Positions 9,233-17,365 of a stretch of DNA of 29,232 nucleotides are shown in pieces; the stretch's first letter is position 1, and the number at the start of each line of letters is the position of its first letter. The notes beneath the pieces were generated by a model that saw only the letters and a list, made by a program, of their open reading frames with translations, made no database searches and was not told the origin of the DNA. The stretch lies in assembly GCA_964394445.1 (NCBI GenBank), contig CAYMXO010000021.1, positions 1 through 29,232 on the forward strand, written 5' to 3'. The translations under genes and the position numbers were made by a program. Origin of the DNA: Thiopseudomonas sp964394445 (GTDB taxonomy: Bacteria > Pseudomonadota > Gammaproteobacteria > Pseudomonadales > Pseudomonadaceae).

Positions 9233-10978
9233 GTGGACAGCTTCCTTCCAGACAAGTCTGACCGCTCGGTAATCGACAGCTCCTGGCTGCGCAGCATGGA
9301 GTACGGCTTGCGCAGCAATGACCGGATTGATCTGCGCCATCTGAGCCGGGGCCAGCTAAGCAGCCGCAAGCAACAGTACCGGCAAGTACTTGAGCATTTG
9401 AAAAGCTATTTTGGCCTGTTTGAACAGTTGCAGGGCGGCAAGCAGAGCCGGCTGATTTTTGCTGACGGCAGCGGTTCCATCTTGCACAGCAGTGGCTGCC
9501 GCCGCTTTGGCAGCAAGGCCAGCCGGTTGATGCTGGAGCCGGGTGTCGGCTGGGAAGAGCAGGTAATGGGCACCAACGCCATTGGTACCGCCTTGTTTCA
9601 GCAGGCTGATGTGCAGGTGCTGGGCCGGCAGCACTTTATGACGGTCAACCATGGCATCAGCTGCAGTGCCAGTCCGGTATTTGATCCGCAAGGGCAGTTG
9701 CTTGGCGTGCTGGATATTTCCAGCGAGGAGCATGAGCACAGCCACGAGATGATGTTCACGGCCAGGCTATTGGCGCTCTGTGTGGAAAACGCCCTGGTTG
9801 CCGACCAGGCCGGAGTGCACTGGCTGCTTAATCTGTCGGCCAATGGCGTGCATATGCAGCAGCCCTGGTCCGGTCTGGTCGGATTAAACGAGGCGGGCGA
9901 AATCACCGGTGCCAACCGTATTGCCCGGGCCCTGCTGCCTGGGCTGGAGACCAGCCAGTTGCTGCACGAACTGGTACCGGGGCAGATTACCCGCTGGCGC
10001 AAGGGCAGCGCACTGTTGACCCGCAAAGTGCATGGCGGAGGTCTGCATCCGGTATGTCTGCCGGATCAGCCGGCGCAGGAGTCTCTGGTCGATGCGCGGG
10101 CGCTGGCGTTGCTCAATGCCGGCATCAGCCTGCTGATCCAGGGTGAGACCGGTGTCGGCAAGGATCATCTGGTGCGTCAGCTGCATGCACAAAGCAAGCG
10201 CAGTGACGGCCCGCTGGTGGCAGTCAACTGCGGTGCGTTGCCGGGGGAGTTGATCGAGGCCGAGCTGTTTGGCTATCAGGGGGGCGCTTTTACCGGCAGC
10301 GACCGGCAGGGCCGGCTCGGCTACGTGCGGGCTGCCGATAAAGGCATCCTGTTTCTGGATGAGGTTGGCGAACTGCCGTTGACCGCACAGACCCGTCTGT
10401 TGCGTGTGCTGCAGGACAAGTGCGTGACGCCGGTGGGCAGCCATGCGGCAGAAGCAGTGGACTTCCATGTTCTGGCGGCAACCAACAAGAATCTGGAAGA
10501 GATGGTGGCACAAGGAGAGTTCCGGGAAGACCTGTTTTATCGCCTGAACGGTTACCAGGTGCAGTTGCCAGCTTTGCGTACCTATGACCATGAAGAGTTT
10601 TGTGATCTGGTCCGGCGTTTGCTGGCTGGTATTTCGCCAAAAACAGCACAGCAGCCGCTGGACGAAGAGCTGCTGCGGCAGCTGTCAGCATGTGCCTGGC
10701 CGGGCAACATCCGCCAGTTGAGACAAGCGCTTGAGGTTGCAGTGGTGCTGGCTGCTGATGGCCCGCTGGGCATCGAGCATTTTCCCGTCATAAACAAGAT
10801 GGCCAGGAGCGGGGAGGCATCCTCACAGCCGGCAGGAAGTCTCAGGGCGCAGAGCGTTGCCCATGCGCTGCAGGTGCTGGACAGTTGCCAGGGGAATGTC
10901 AGTGCGGCTGCACGCCAGCTGGGTATCAGTCGTACTACTCTGTACAGTTATCTGAAAGAGCGTCGCCAAGAGGGTTGA
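9233..10978 (+). CDS. Sigma-54-dependent transcriptional activator, AcoR-like
   Basis: This 581-residue enhancer-binding protein has an N-terminal GAF-type sensor (about 60-190), a short PAS-like linker region (about 195-265), an AAA+ domain (about 285-510) and a C-terminal Fis-type helix-turn-helix with core SAAARQLGISRTTLYSYL. The AAA+ domain has Walker A GETGVGKD at 304-311, the sigma-54 contact loop GAFTGS at 351-356 (last residue Ser, usually Ala), and Walker B GILFLDEV at 371-378. The layout matches AcoR-type regulators of alcohol, acetoin and aldehyde catabolism. I chose GTG 9233 because GGGGGA precedes it by about seven bases. A TTG at 9149 in the same frame would add 28 residues without an obvious ribosome site. 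It is divergent from the aldehyde dehydrogenase gene and is its likely activator. Confidence 0.88.
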   Translation: MDSFLPDKSDRSVIDSSWLRSMEYGLRSNDRIDLRHLSRGQLSSRKQQYRQVLEHLKSYFGLFEQLQGGKQSRLIFADGSGSILHSSGCRRFGSKASRLMLEPGVGWEEQVMGTNAIGTALFQQADVQVLGRQHFMTVNHGISCSASPVFDPQGQLLGVLDISSEEHEHSHEMMFTARLLALCVENALVADQAGVHWLLNLSANGVHMQQPWSGLVGLNEAGEITGANRIARALLPGLETSQLLHELVPGQITRWRKGSALLTRKVHGGGLHPVCLPDQPAQESLVDARALALLNAGISLLIQGETGVGKDHLVRQLHAQSKRSDGPLVAVNCGALPGELIEAELFGYQGGAFTGSDRQGRLGYVRAADKGILFLDEVGELPLTAQTRLLRVLQDKCVTPVGSHAAEAVDFHVLAATNKNLEEMVAQGEFREDLFYRLNGYQVQLPALRTYDHEEFCDLVRRLLAGISPKTAQQPLDEELLRQLSACAWPGNIRQLRQALEVAVVLAADGPLGIEHFPVINKMARSGEASSQPAGSLRAQSVAHALQVLDSCQGNVSAAARQLGISRTTLYSYLKERRQEG

Positions 10979-10999
10979 TTTTGCGCTGTGGCGCCAGGG

Positions 11000-11041
11000 C
11001 CGGACGGGACGCTGCGTCAGGCTGACGCTGGTTCGGTCCGG
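11000..11041 (+). terminator. Long hairpin downstream of the sigma-54 activator gene
   Basis: A 42-base imperfect palindrome begins 22 bp after the activator stop codon. The outer stem is CCGGAC/GTCCGG and the inner stem is a perfect GCGTCAG-G-CTGACGC (11014-11028). The two are joined by mostly paired bases. There is no T-run, so it may protect the transcript end or act with Rho rather than terminate on its own. Confidence 0.4.
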
Positions 11042-11244
11042 CAAACCGGCCCAAACCGCTAAGGTCTGACTACGATTCCGTCCGTCCCGAATCTGCCTTG
11101 TGCGGGGCAGGGTGTGGCCCGGCGATGCCGGGCTGCTGTCGCGGTGAAGGATGCCTGGGTCCTGGTTTTGTTCGTCACTGCAGTGGCCCCTTGCCGGTGT
11201 GAAGTTGTTCGCACAATGCTTCGGCATGGCTCGGCAGTCCGGGA

Positions 11245-11258
11245 GCGGCTTTAGCCGC
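11245..11258 (-). repeat. Solitary REP-like hairpin
   Basis: GCGGCT-TT-AGCCGC is a perfect 6-bp stem with a two-base loop. On the minus strand it continues into CTCCCGG, resembling the head and tail of Pseudomonas REP elements (family knowledge). It lies about 65 bp beyond the 3' end of the DUF2782 gene. Confidence 0.5.
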
Positions 11259-11323
11259 ATGCGAAATGCAGGCTGTGCGAAAAAGACCAGCCTTGGGAAA
11301 GCCGCCAGGCATGGCTGCCAGAG

Positions 11324-11611
11324 CTACCAGGAATAGATTTCCCAGGAAGGAATGCGCAGCTCCGGCTTGCCGGAGTGGATGAAACCTTCATCGCCATCAG
11401 CGCGCACCAGAAAATACGGCTTGCCCTTTTTCGGGATGACCTTGACCGCATACAAAAAACCGTTGATGCGATATTCCTCGATGGTCTTGTCACCCTGCTG
11501 GGTGATGGTGACCTCGGGCTCTCCGGCCGGATTGTCGTCAGCGGCCAGGGCTGCACCGGTATTGAAAGCAAGCAGCAAGGCCAGCAGCAGCGGGGAAAAA
11601 ATGTTGCGCAT
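11324..11611 (-). CDS. Small exported DUF2782 protein
   Basis: This 95-residue protein has a clear N-terminal signal peptide: MRNIF, then a leucine- and alanine-rich core to about residue 20, with a likely cleavage after ALA at 23. The mature domain is DUF2782, with the conserved features EEYRINGFLYAVKVIPKKG and a C-terminal PSWEIYSW. The function is unknown; a periplasmic location is predicted. I chose ATG 11611 because GGAGGG sits seven bases upstream and the signal peptide begins there; the frame extends 15 codons further but those codons fit nothing. It is divergent from polA, the same neighbourhood I recall in Pseudomonas. Confidence 0.88.
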   Translation of the reverse strand: MRNIFSPLLLALLLAFNTGAALAADDNPAGEPEVTITQQGDKTIEEYRINGFLYAVKVIPKKGKPYFLVRADGDEGFIHSGKPELRIPSWEIYSW

Positions 11612-11836
11612 GACAGATCCCTCCAGAAGGTAAAATCTCGGCCGTAATGACGGCAATATGGCAGGCAGGCAAGTTGGCCTGCACGCTTTCTAGTATAGTC
11701 TGCAACCAGCGGGCACGTCAGCAGGGGTTTGCGCCCGGCGTGAAGCATGGGCTGCGGCGGCTGGCCGCAGTCGTGGCTCTTTGCCGGGTTGTTGCTGCCA
11801 TGTGTCAAGAATTCAATATATGGGGTCATGTTCAAG

Positions 11837-14566
11837 ATGTCGGATGCACCACTGGTTCTGGTTGATGGTTCTTCTTATCTGTATCGCGCTTACCATGCAC
11901 TGCCGCCGCTGACCACCTCGGGCGGGCAGCCGACCGGGGCAGTCAAGGGCGTGCTCAACATGCTGCGCAGTCTGTGCAAGGACTATCCCGACAGCGTGAT
12001 TGCCGTGGTGTTTGACGCCAAGGGGCCAACTTTCCGTGACGAAATGTTCGATGCGTACAAGGCCCAGCGCCCGCCGATGCCGGACGACTTGCGCAGCCAG
12101 ATCGAACCCCTGCACGAGTGTGTGAAAGCGCAGGGCTTTCCACTGCTTTGTGTGGAAGGAGTGGAGGCCGATGACGTCATTGGTACCCTGGCGCTGCAGG
12201 GCGGCAATAACGGACAGAAAGTGGTCATTTCCACCGGTGATAAAGACATGGCGCAGCTGGTCACCGAGCGGGTGACCCTGGTCAACACCATGTATCGCAC
12301 TGCTACCGACGTGGCCGTCGTGCAGGAAAAATACGGTATCGGTCCCGAGCTGATCATCGACTTTCTGGCCCTGATGGGCGACAAGGCCGACAATATTCCC
12401 GGTGTGCCCGGTGTGGGCGAGAAAACCGCCACGGCATTGCTGCAGGGGCTGGGCGACATGGACAGCATCTATGCCAACCTGGACAAAGTGGCTGACCTGG
12501 GTTTCCGCGGTGCCAAAAGCATGGGGGCCAAACTGGAAGAAAACCGCGAAATTGCCTACTTGTCGCGCCAGCTGGCCACCATCAAGACCGATGTCGAGCT
12601 GGATGTCTGTGCTGCCACACTGGCCATGCAGACCCCGGATTACGACCGTCTGCGCGAGCTCTACCAGCACATGGAGTTTAGAAGCTGGCTGAAAGAGGTG
12701 GAACAGGCAGCCACTGCTGCCGGCGAACCGCTGGCCGCCGCCGCAGACCCGGTGCAGACCGAATACAGCACCCTTCTGGATACGACTGCACTGGATGACT
12801 GGCTGCAACGGCTGGAACGGGCCGGCCTGTTTGCCTTCGACACCGAAACCACCAGCGTGGATGCCCAGCAGGCAAAGCTGGTTGGCATGTCGTTTGCCAT
12901 CAAGGCCGATGAGGCGGCCTACCTGCCGCTGGCGCACAGCTACATGGGGGCTCCGCAACAGTTGCCGTTTGAGGAAACCCTGGAGCGCATGCGCCCGCTG
13001 CTGGAAAACCCCGACATCATCAAGGTGTGCCAGAACGGCAAATACGACATCAATGTGCTGCGCAACCACGGTATCCATTTGCGTGGCGTCAACCACGACA
13101 GCATGCTGGCCTCCTATGTGCTCAACTCCACTGCCAGCCGGCACGACATGGACAGCCTGGCCAGCCATTACCTGGGCCGCACGACCACACCCTTTACCGA
13201 GATTGCCGGCAAGGGGGCGAAGCAGCTGACGTTCGACCAGCTGGATCTGGCCGTAGCCGCACCCTATGCTGCCGAAGATGCCGACGTTACCCTGCAGTTG
13301 CACCAGACACTGCAAAAGCAGCTGGGTGAAATTCCTGCTTTGCAAAGCGTCTATCAGGATATCGAGATGCCGCTGATGCCGGTGCTGGCCGGTATTGAGT
13401 ACAGCGGTGTACTGGTGGACGCCAGTTTGCTGGGTCTGCATAGCCAGGAGCTGGGCGACAAGCTGACTGCGCTGGAGCGGCAGGCATTTGAGCTGGCAGG
13501 GCAGCCGTTCAACCTGGCCTCACCGAAGCAGCTGGGTGAAATCCTTTATGACAAGCTGGGCTTGCCGGTGCTGGCCAAAACTGCCAAGGGCCAGCCGAGT
13601 ACCGCAGAAGCCGTGCTGGCGCAGCTGGCCGAAGAGGGACACGAATTGCCGGTGCTGTTGATGGAATATCGCAGCCTGAGCAAGCTGAAAAGCACCTACA
13701 CCGACCGTCTGCCCGAACAGATCAACCCGCGCACCGGCCGCATCCACACCAGTTATCATCAGGCGGTCACCGCCACCGGCCGGCTGTCATCCAGCGACCC
13801 CAACCTGCAGAACATTCCGGTGCGTACTGCCGAGGGCCGCCGCATCCGCCAGGCGTTCATCGCACCACCGGAGCATGTTCTGGTGTCCGCAGACTACTCA
13901 CAAATCGAGCTGCGCATCATGGCGCACCTGGCTCAGGACCCCGGCCTGCTGGAGGCTTTCCGCAACGACCGGGACGTACACAAAGCCACCGCCGCCGAGG
14001 TGTTTGGCGTGGCACTGGACGAAGTCACCAGTGACCAGCGCCGCAATGCCAAGGCGATCAACTTCGGCCTGATCTATGGCATGAGCGCGCACGGGCTGGC
14101 CAAGCAGATCGGCACCGATCGTACCCAGGCGCAGGCTTACATCGACCGCTATTTTGTCCGTTACCCCGGTGTTCTGGATTACATGGAGCGTACCCGCAAG
14201 CAGGCCGCCGGGCTGGGCTATGTGGAAACCCTGTTTGGTCGCCGTCTGTACCTGCCCGAGATCAAGGCGAAAAACCCGATGATTCGTCGCGCTGCCGAGC
14301 GCACCGCGATCAACGCGCCCATGCAGGGCACTGCGGCCGACATCATCAAGCGTGCCATGATCGAAGTGGATGCCTGGCTGCAAGATGCCGGCTTGCGGGC
14401 GCAGGTGGTGATGCAGGTGCATGACGAACTGGTAGTGGAAGTGCACCGCGATGATGTGGAGGCACTCAAAGAAGGCCTGCTGCCGCGCATGAGCGCCGCC
14501 GCCGAACTGGACGTACCGCTGCTGGTGGAAGCTGGCGTAGGCAACAACTGGGATGAGGCGCACTAA
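11837..14566 (+). CDS. polA: DNA polymerase I
   Basis: This 909-residue polymerase removes RNA primers and fills repair gaps. Domains in order: 5'-3' exonuclease (about 1-290, starting APLVLVDGSSYLYRA), 3'-5' proofreading exonuclease (about 310-500, catalytic DTE at 335-337 in FAFDTETTSVD), and family A polymerase (about 520-909). The polymerase has motif A DYSQIELR with D686, motif B RRNAKAINFGLIYG from about 735, and motif C HDE with D863. All catalytic residues are present, so both exonucleases should be active. Two ATG codons are possible, 11828 and 11837. I prefer 11837 because it matches the family start, and the GGGG tract at 11822 is too close to 11828. Confidence 0.97.
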   Translation: MSDAPLVLVDGSSYLYRAYHALPPLTTSGGQPTGAVKGVLNMLRSLCKDYPDSVIAVVFDAKGPTFRDEMFDAYKAQRPPMPDDLRSQIEPLHECVKAQGFPLLCVEGVEADDVIGTLALQGGNNGQKVVISTGDKDMAQLVTERVTLVNTMYRTATDVAVVQEKYGIGPELIIDFLALMGDKADNIPGVPGVGEKTATALLQGLGDMDSIYANLDKVADLGFRGAKSMGAKLEENREIAYLSRQLATIKTDVELDVCAATLAMQTPDYDRLRELYQHMEFRSWLKEVEQAATAAGEPLAAAADPVQTEYSTLLDTTALDDWLQRLERAGLFAFDTETTSVDAQQAKLVGMSFAIKADEAAYLPLAHSYMGAPQQLPFEETLERMRPLLENPDIIKVCQNGKYDINVLRNHGIHLRGVNHDSMLASYVLNSTASRHDMDSLASHYLGRTTTPFTEIAGKGAKQLTFDQLDLAVAAPYAAEDADVTLQLHQTLQKQLGEIPALQSVYQDIEMPLMPVLAGIEYSGVLVDASLLGLHSQELGDKLTALERQAFELAGQPFNLASPKQLGEILYDKLGLPVLAKTAKGQPSTAEAVLAQLAEEGHELPVLLMEYRSLSKLKSTYTDRLPEQINPRTGRIHTSYHQAVTATGRLSSSDPNLQNIPVRTAEGRRIRQAFIAPPEHVLVSADYSQIELRIMAHLAQDPGLLEAFRNDRDVHKATAAEVFGVALDEVTSDQRRNAKAINFGLIYGMSAHGLAKQIGTDRTQAQAYIDRYFVRYPGVLDYMERTRKQAAGLGYVETLFGRRLYLPEIKAKNPMIRRAAERTAINAPMQGTAADIIKRAMIEVDAWLQDAGLRAQVVMQVHDELVVEVHRDDVEALKEGLLPRMSAAAELDVPLLVEAGVGNNWDEAH

Positions 14567-14697
14567 GCAGGGCTGCCTGGAAACGGGCCTGTACAGGTGA
14601 TTGTCCCGGGCAAAAATGGCTTGTGTTGGCACAAGCCGGCGCAGGCTTTGGGCCGCAGAATGCGGGCGTACAAATGCCTTGCCCAGGCAAAAAAATT

Positions 14698-14725
14698 GAA
14701 CTATTTTGGCGCGGGTGTTTCCTAC
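14698..14725 (+). promoter_or_regulatory. Candidate sigma-E/AlgU-type promoter
   Basis: GAACTA at 14698-14703 and TCCTAC at 14720-14725 are separated by 16 bases. This resembles the AlgU/sigma-22 consensus (GAACTT, 16-17 bases, TCTGA or TCnnA). No convincing sigma-70 pair fits the same start. The predicted start is near 14731-14733. Confidence 0.5.
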
Positions 14726-14731
14726 TAAACG

Positions 14732-14867
14732 AATGTCTCTTTATGCAAGAGCTCTCCGAGGAAACTGCTTTAGTCAAGTTGGCAGATCCGCGGTGTTTTC
14801 CCTGTCACCGCGGGCTTTGAACTCTGGATTACGCCACTCCCCCCCTGGCGGATCCGGAGTTTTTTTT
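14732..14867 (+). ncRNA. ersA: Probable small RNA of the ErsA/Spot 42 type, downstream of polA
   Basis: A predicted transcript of about 136 bases begins after an AlgU-like promoter and ends in a strong intrinsic terminator. It carries a pyrimidine-rich 5' part (GTCTCTTTATGC, GCTCTCCG) and a central hairpin CCGCGGTG / CACCGCGG (14788-14795, 14806-14813). No start codon with a usable ribosome site opens a meaningful frame. Spot 42 in enterobacteria lies just after polA, and Pseudomonas ErsA (132 nt, sigma-22 dependent, Hfq-binding) occupies the polA-adjacent position (established knowledge). Here position, promoter type, length and terminator all agree. Base-by-base homology to ErsA could not be checked, so the symbol is provisional. 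Confidence 0.6.
14820..14867 (+). terminator. Intrinsic terminator of the sRNA
   Basis: AACTCTGGAT pairs with ATCCGGAGTT (one G-U pair). A small TA/G bulge follows, then CGCCA pairs with TGGCG around a C-rich loop. The stem ends in eight T residues (14860-14867). This is one of the two strongest intrinsic terminators in the window. It may also end polA read-through and insulates glcB. Confidence 0.85.
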
Positions 14868-14923
14868 GCCTGTTGTGTACTTAAGTCGCAGCGATTATTT
14901 ATCTCTGTATTTTTTACTCCTTT

Positions 14924-14953
14924 CATGTAGTATGAAACTCTTTGCACTACATG
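14924..14953. promoter_or_regulatory. glcB operator, RccR-like site TGTAGT-N14-ACTACA
   Basis: The core TGTAGT-N14-ACTACA occupies 14926-14951. The dyad extends to a perfect 8 bp on each side (CATGTAGT and ACTACATG). The same 26-bp architecture occurs before pckA at 27850-27875. In Pseudomonas the RpiR-family regulator RccR, which senses KDPG, controls glcB and pckA (established knowledge). That its site has this form is from memory. The operator lies 50 bp before the glcB start codon. Confidence 0.65.
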
Positions 14954-14967
14954 GCCTACTGGCCATG
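14950..14967. promoter_or_regulatory. Second dyad in the glcB leader, CATGGCC-TACT-GGCCATG
   Basis: A perfect 7-bp inverted repeat with a 4-base spacer overlaps the right half of the RccR-like operator by four bases. It can also form an RNA hairpin in the glcB leader, 35 bases before the ATG. It may be a second protein site or a leader structure. Confidence 0.4.
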
Positions 14968-15002
14968 CTTATTTGAGGCTTTTCAGGCAGAGTGAGGCAA
15001 TA

Positions 15003-17180
15003 ATGACCGAACGCGTACAAGTAGGCGGCTTGCAAGTCGCCAAAGTCCTTTATGACTTCGTGAATGAACAGGCCATCCCAGGCACCGGTGTTGACGCCGA
15101 CAAGTTCTGGGAAGGTGCTGCCCAGGTGTTCAAGGACCTGGCTCCGAAAAATCGCGCGCTGCTGGAAAAACGTGACGCCTTGCAAGCAAAAATTGACGAG
15201 TGGCACCAGGCACGCAAAGGCCAGTCCCACGATGCAGTGGCATATAAGGCCTTTCTGCAAGAAATTGGATACCTGCAGCCAGAAGCGGCGGATTTCCAGG
15301 CCAGCACACAGAATGTTGACGAAGAAATTGCGAGCATGGCCGGCCCACAGCTGGTGGTCCCGGTAACCAACGCACGTTTTGCCCTGAACGCGGCCAACGC
15401 CCGCTGGGGTTCCCTGTACGATGCGCTCTATGGCACCGATGCCATCAGCGAAGAGGGTGGTGCGGAAATCACTGCCGGTTACAACAAGGTTCGTGGCGAC
15501 AAGGTTATCGCCTGGGGCCGCAATTTTCTGGATACGGCTGCCCCGCTGGCTGCCGGCTCCCATGCAGACGCTACCGGCTACCGTATTGAAGGCGGCAAGC
15601 TGATTGTTGCCATGAAAGGCGGCAGCAACAGCGGCCTGCGCGATGACGCCCAGCTGGTTGGCTATCAGGGCGATGCGGCTGCGCCGACTGCCGTGCTGTT
15701 GAAAAACAATGGCCTGCACATTGAAATCCAGATTGACGCCAACAGCCCGATCGGCCAGACCGATGCGGCGGGTGTAAAAGACATCATCCTGGAAGCGGCC
15801 ATCACCACCATTATCGACTGCGAAGACTCCGTTGCCGCAGTTGACGCAGACGACAAGACTCTGGTCTACCGCAACTGGCTGGGCCTGATGAAAGGCGATC
15901 TGGCTGAAAGCGTAACCAAGGGCGAGCGCACCTTCACCCGTGCCATGAATCCGGACCGCGAGTACACCGGCCTGAATGGCGAGAAAGTGACCCTGCACGG
16001 CCGCTCGCTGCTGTTTGTGCGCAACGTGGGTCACCTGATGACCAACCCGGCGATTCTGGACGAGCAGGGCAACGAGCTGCCAGAAGGCATCATGGACGGC
16101 TTGTTCACCAGCCTGATCGCGCTGCACAACCTGAAAGGCAACACCAGCCGTGCCAACAGCCGCACCGGCAGCATGTACATCGTGAAGCCAAAAATGCACG
16201 GTCCGGAAGAGGTTGCTTTTGCTGACGAGCTGTTTGCCCGTGTTGAAGATGTACTGGGCATGGCGCGCAATACCCTGAAAATGGGCATCATGGATGAAGA
16301 GCGCCGTACCACGGTCAACCTCAAGGCCTGTATTGCCGAAGCCAAAGAGCGTGTCGTATTCATCAACACCGGCTTCCTCGACCGTACCGGTGACGAGATC
16401 CACACCTCCATGGAAGCCGGCCCGATGGTGCGCAAGACCGCCATGCGTGGCGAGAAGTGGATTGCCACCTACGAAGACTGGAACGTCGACGTTGGCCTGG
16501 CCACCGGCCTGCCCGGCAAAGCGCAGATCGGTAAAGGCATGTGGGCCATGCCGGACCTGATGGCTGACATGCTGGAGCAGAAAATTGGCCACGTGAAGGC
16601 AGGTGCCAACACTGCCTGGGTACCATCCCCGACCGCTGCCACCCTGCACGCCACCCACTACCACCAGCTGGATGTGTTTGCGCGTCAGGAAGAGCTCAAG
16701 AGCCGCCCGTTTGCATCGCTGGACGACATCCTGACCATTCCGCTGGCGCCCAGCACCGACTGGAGCGAAGAGGAAATCCGCAACGAGCTGGACAACAACG
16801 CCCAGGGTATCCTTGGTTACGTTGTACGCTGGGTCGAGCAGAGCGTGGGTTGCTCCAAGGTGCCTGACATCAACGATATCGGCCTGATGGAAGACCGTGC
16901 GACCCTGCGGATTTCCAGCCAGCACATGGCCAACTGGCTGCGTCACGGGATTGTGACCGAGCAGCAGATTGTCGAGGCCATGCAGCGTATGGCTGAAGTG
17001 GTTGACCGCCAGAACGCCGGTGACCCGCTGTATCGCAACATGGCGCCGAACTTCGAAGACAGTATCGGTTTCCAGGCCGGTCTGGAGCTGGTCCTGGATG
17101 GACGTGCCCAGCCCAACGGCTACACCGAGCCGGTCCTGCACCGTCGTCGTCGCGAGTTCAAGGAAAAGAACGGCCTGTAA
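15003..17180 (+). CDS. glcB: Malate synthase G
   Basis: This 725-residue monomeric malate synthase condenses glyoxylate with acetyl-CoA to malate, the second step of the glyoxylate shunt and of glycolate use. The length equals Pseudomonas GlcB. The catalytic base D631 lies in LMEDRATLRISSQ, the same number as in E. coli MSG. The acetyl-CoA and glyoxylate site segments (IIDCEDSVAAVDADDK, RSLLFVRNVGHLMTNP) are intact. GAGG lies five bases before ATG 15003. It stands as a single gene with its own control region and a strong terminator. No glycolate oxidase (glcDEF) or isocitrate lyase gene lies in this window, so it is probably the stand-alone shunt enzyme as in Pseudomonas. Confidence 0.97.
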   Translation: MTERVQVGGLQVAKVLYDFVNEQAIPGTGVDADKFWEGAAQVFKDLAPKNRALLEKRDALQAKIDEWHQARKGQSHDAVAYKAFLQEIGYLQPEAADFQASTQNVDEEIASMAGPQLVVPVTNARFALNAANARWGSLYDALYGTDAISEEGGAEITAGYNKVRGDKVIAWGRNFLDTAAPLAAGSHADATGYRIEGGKLIVAMKGGSNSGLRDDAQLVGYQGDAAAPTAVLLKNNGLHIEIQIDANSPIGQTDAAGVKDIILEAAITTIIDCEDSVAAVDADDKTLVYRNWLGLMKGDLAESVTKGERTFTRAMNPDREYTGLNGEKVTLHGRSLLFVRNVGHLMTNPAILDEQGNELPEGIMDGLFTSLIALHNLKGNTSRANSRTGSMYIVKPKMHGPEEVAFADELFARVEDVLGMARNTLKMGIMDEERRTTVNLKACIAEAKERVVFINTGFLDRTGDEIHTSMEAGPMVRKTAMRGEKWIATYEDWNVDVGLATGLPGKAQIGKGMWAMPDLMADMLEQKIGHVKAGANTAWVPSPTAATLHATHYHQLDVFARQEELKSRPFASLDDILTIPLAPSTDWSEEEIRNELDNNAQGILGYVVRWVEQSVGCSKVPDINDIGLMEDRATLRISSQHMANWLRHGIVTEQQIVEAMQRMAEVVDRQNAGDPLYRNMAPNFEDSIGFQAGLELVLDGRAQPNGYTEPVLHRRRREFKEKNGL

Positions 17181-17198
17181 GACCGTCGCGTGACAAAC

Positions 17199-17227
17199 AA
17201 AAAGCCCCGCTTCGGCGGGGCTTTTTT
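17199..17227 (+). terminator. Intrinsic terminator of glcB
   Basis: GCCCCGC-TTCG-GCGGGGC is a perfect 7-bp GC stem with a UUCG tetraloop. It is flanked by an A-run on the left and six T residues on the right (17222-17227), starting 18 bp after the glcB stop. The A and T flanks let it work on both strands. Confidence 0.95.
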
Positions 17228-17365
17228 GTACCTGCGACCTGGTGATTTCCAGGTGCTGTCCCGGCCGGCTCCACCCGGATGTATGCATCTTCCTGCAACT
17301 TACGTCCAATGGGGCGGCAGGCTGTACAGAAGTAGCATGCTGATGATATTTGTGGAGGGCTGACA

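Larger units (their letters stand above)
10979..11323. other. Non-coding, hairpin-rich stretch after the sigma-54 activator gene
   Basis: These 345 bases separate convergent genes. I see no coding frame with a plausible start. They contain a long hairpin at 11000-11041 (listed separately), CCCGGC-GAT-GCCGGG at 11118-11132, the palindrome CACTGCAGTG at 11176-11185, ATGC-TTCG-GCAT at 11217-11228, and a REP-like head at 11245-11258. None is followed by a clear T-run on the plus strand. Confidence 0.6.
14567..15002. other. Intergenic region between polA and glcB: sRNA gene plus glcB control region
   Basis: This 436-bp gap has three parts. 14567-14695 holds hairpins without a T-run: the palindrome CCTGTACAGG at 14589-14598, GGCTTGTG-TTGG-CACAAGCC at 14618-14637 and TGCCT-TGCCC-AGGCA at 14675-14689. 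14698-14867 looks like an independent sRNA transcription unit. 14868-15002 is AT-rich and holds the glcB operator, a second dyad and the ribosome binding site. Confidence 0.7.

Noticed and set aside
11694..11699. TATAGT as a -10 element for polA
   Set aside because: The nearest TTGnnn lies only 14 bp upstream, so the pair does not make a credible promoter.
11813..13441. Long minus-strand open frame antisense to polA
   Set aside because: It shadows the polA exonuclease domains. The product is low-complexity and rich in His, Gln and Val, and matches no family I know.
14732..14867. Riboswitch controlling glcB
   Set aside because: The transcript ends in a strong terminator 135 bp before glcB, and I recognise no aptamer core (for example the glycine aptamer). 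An independent sRNA fits better.
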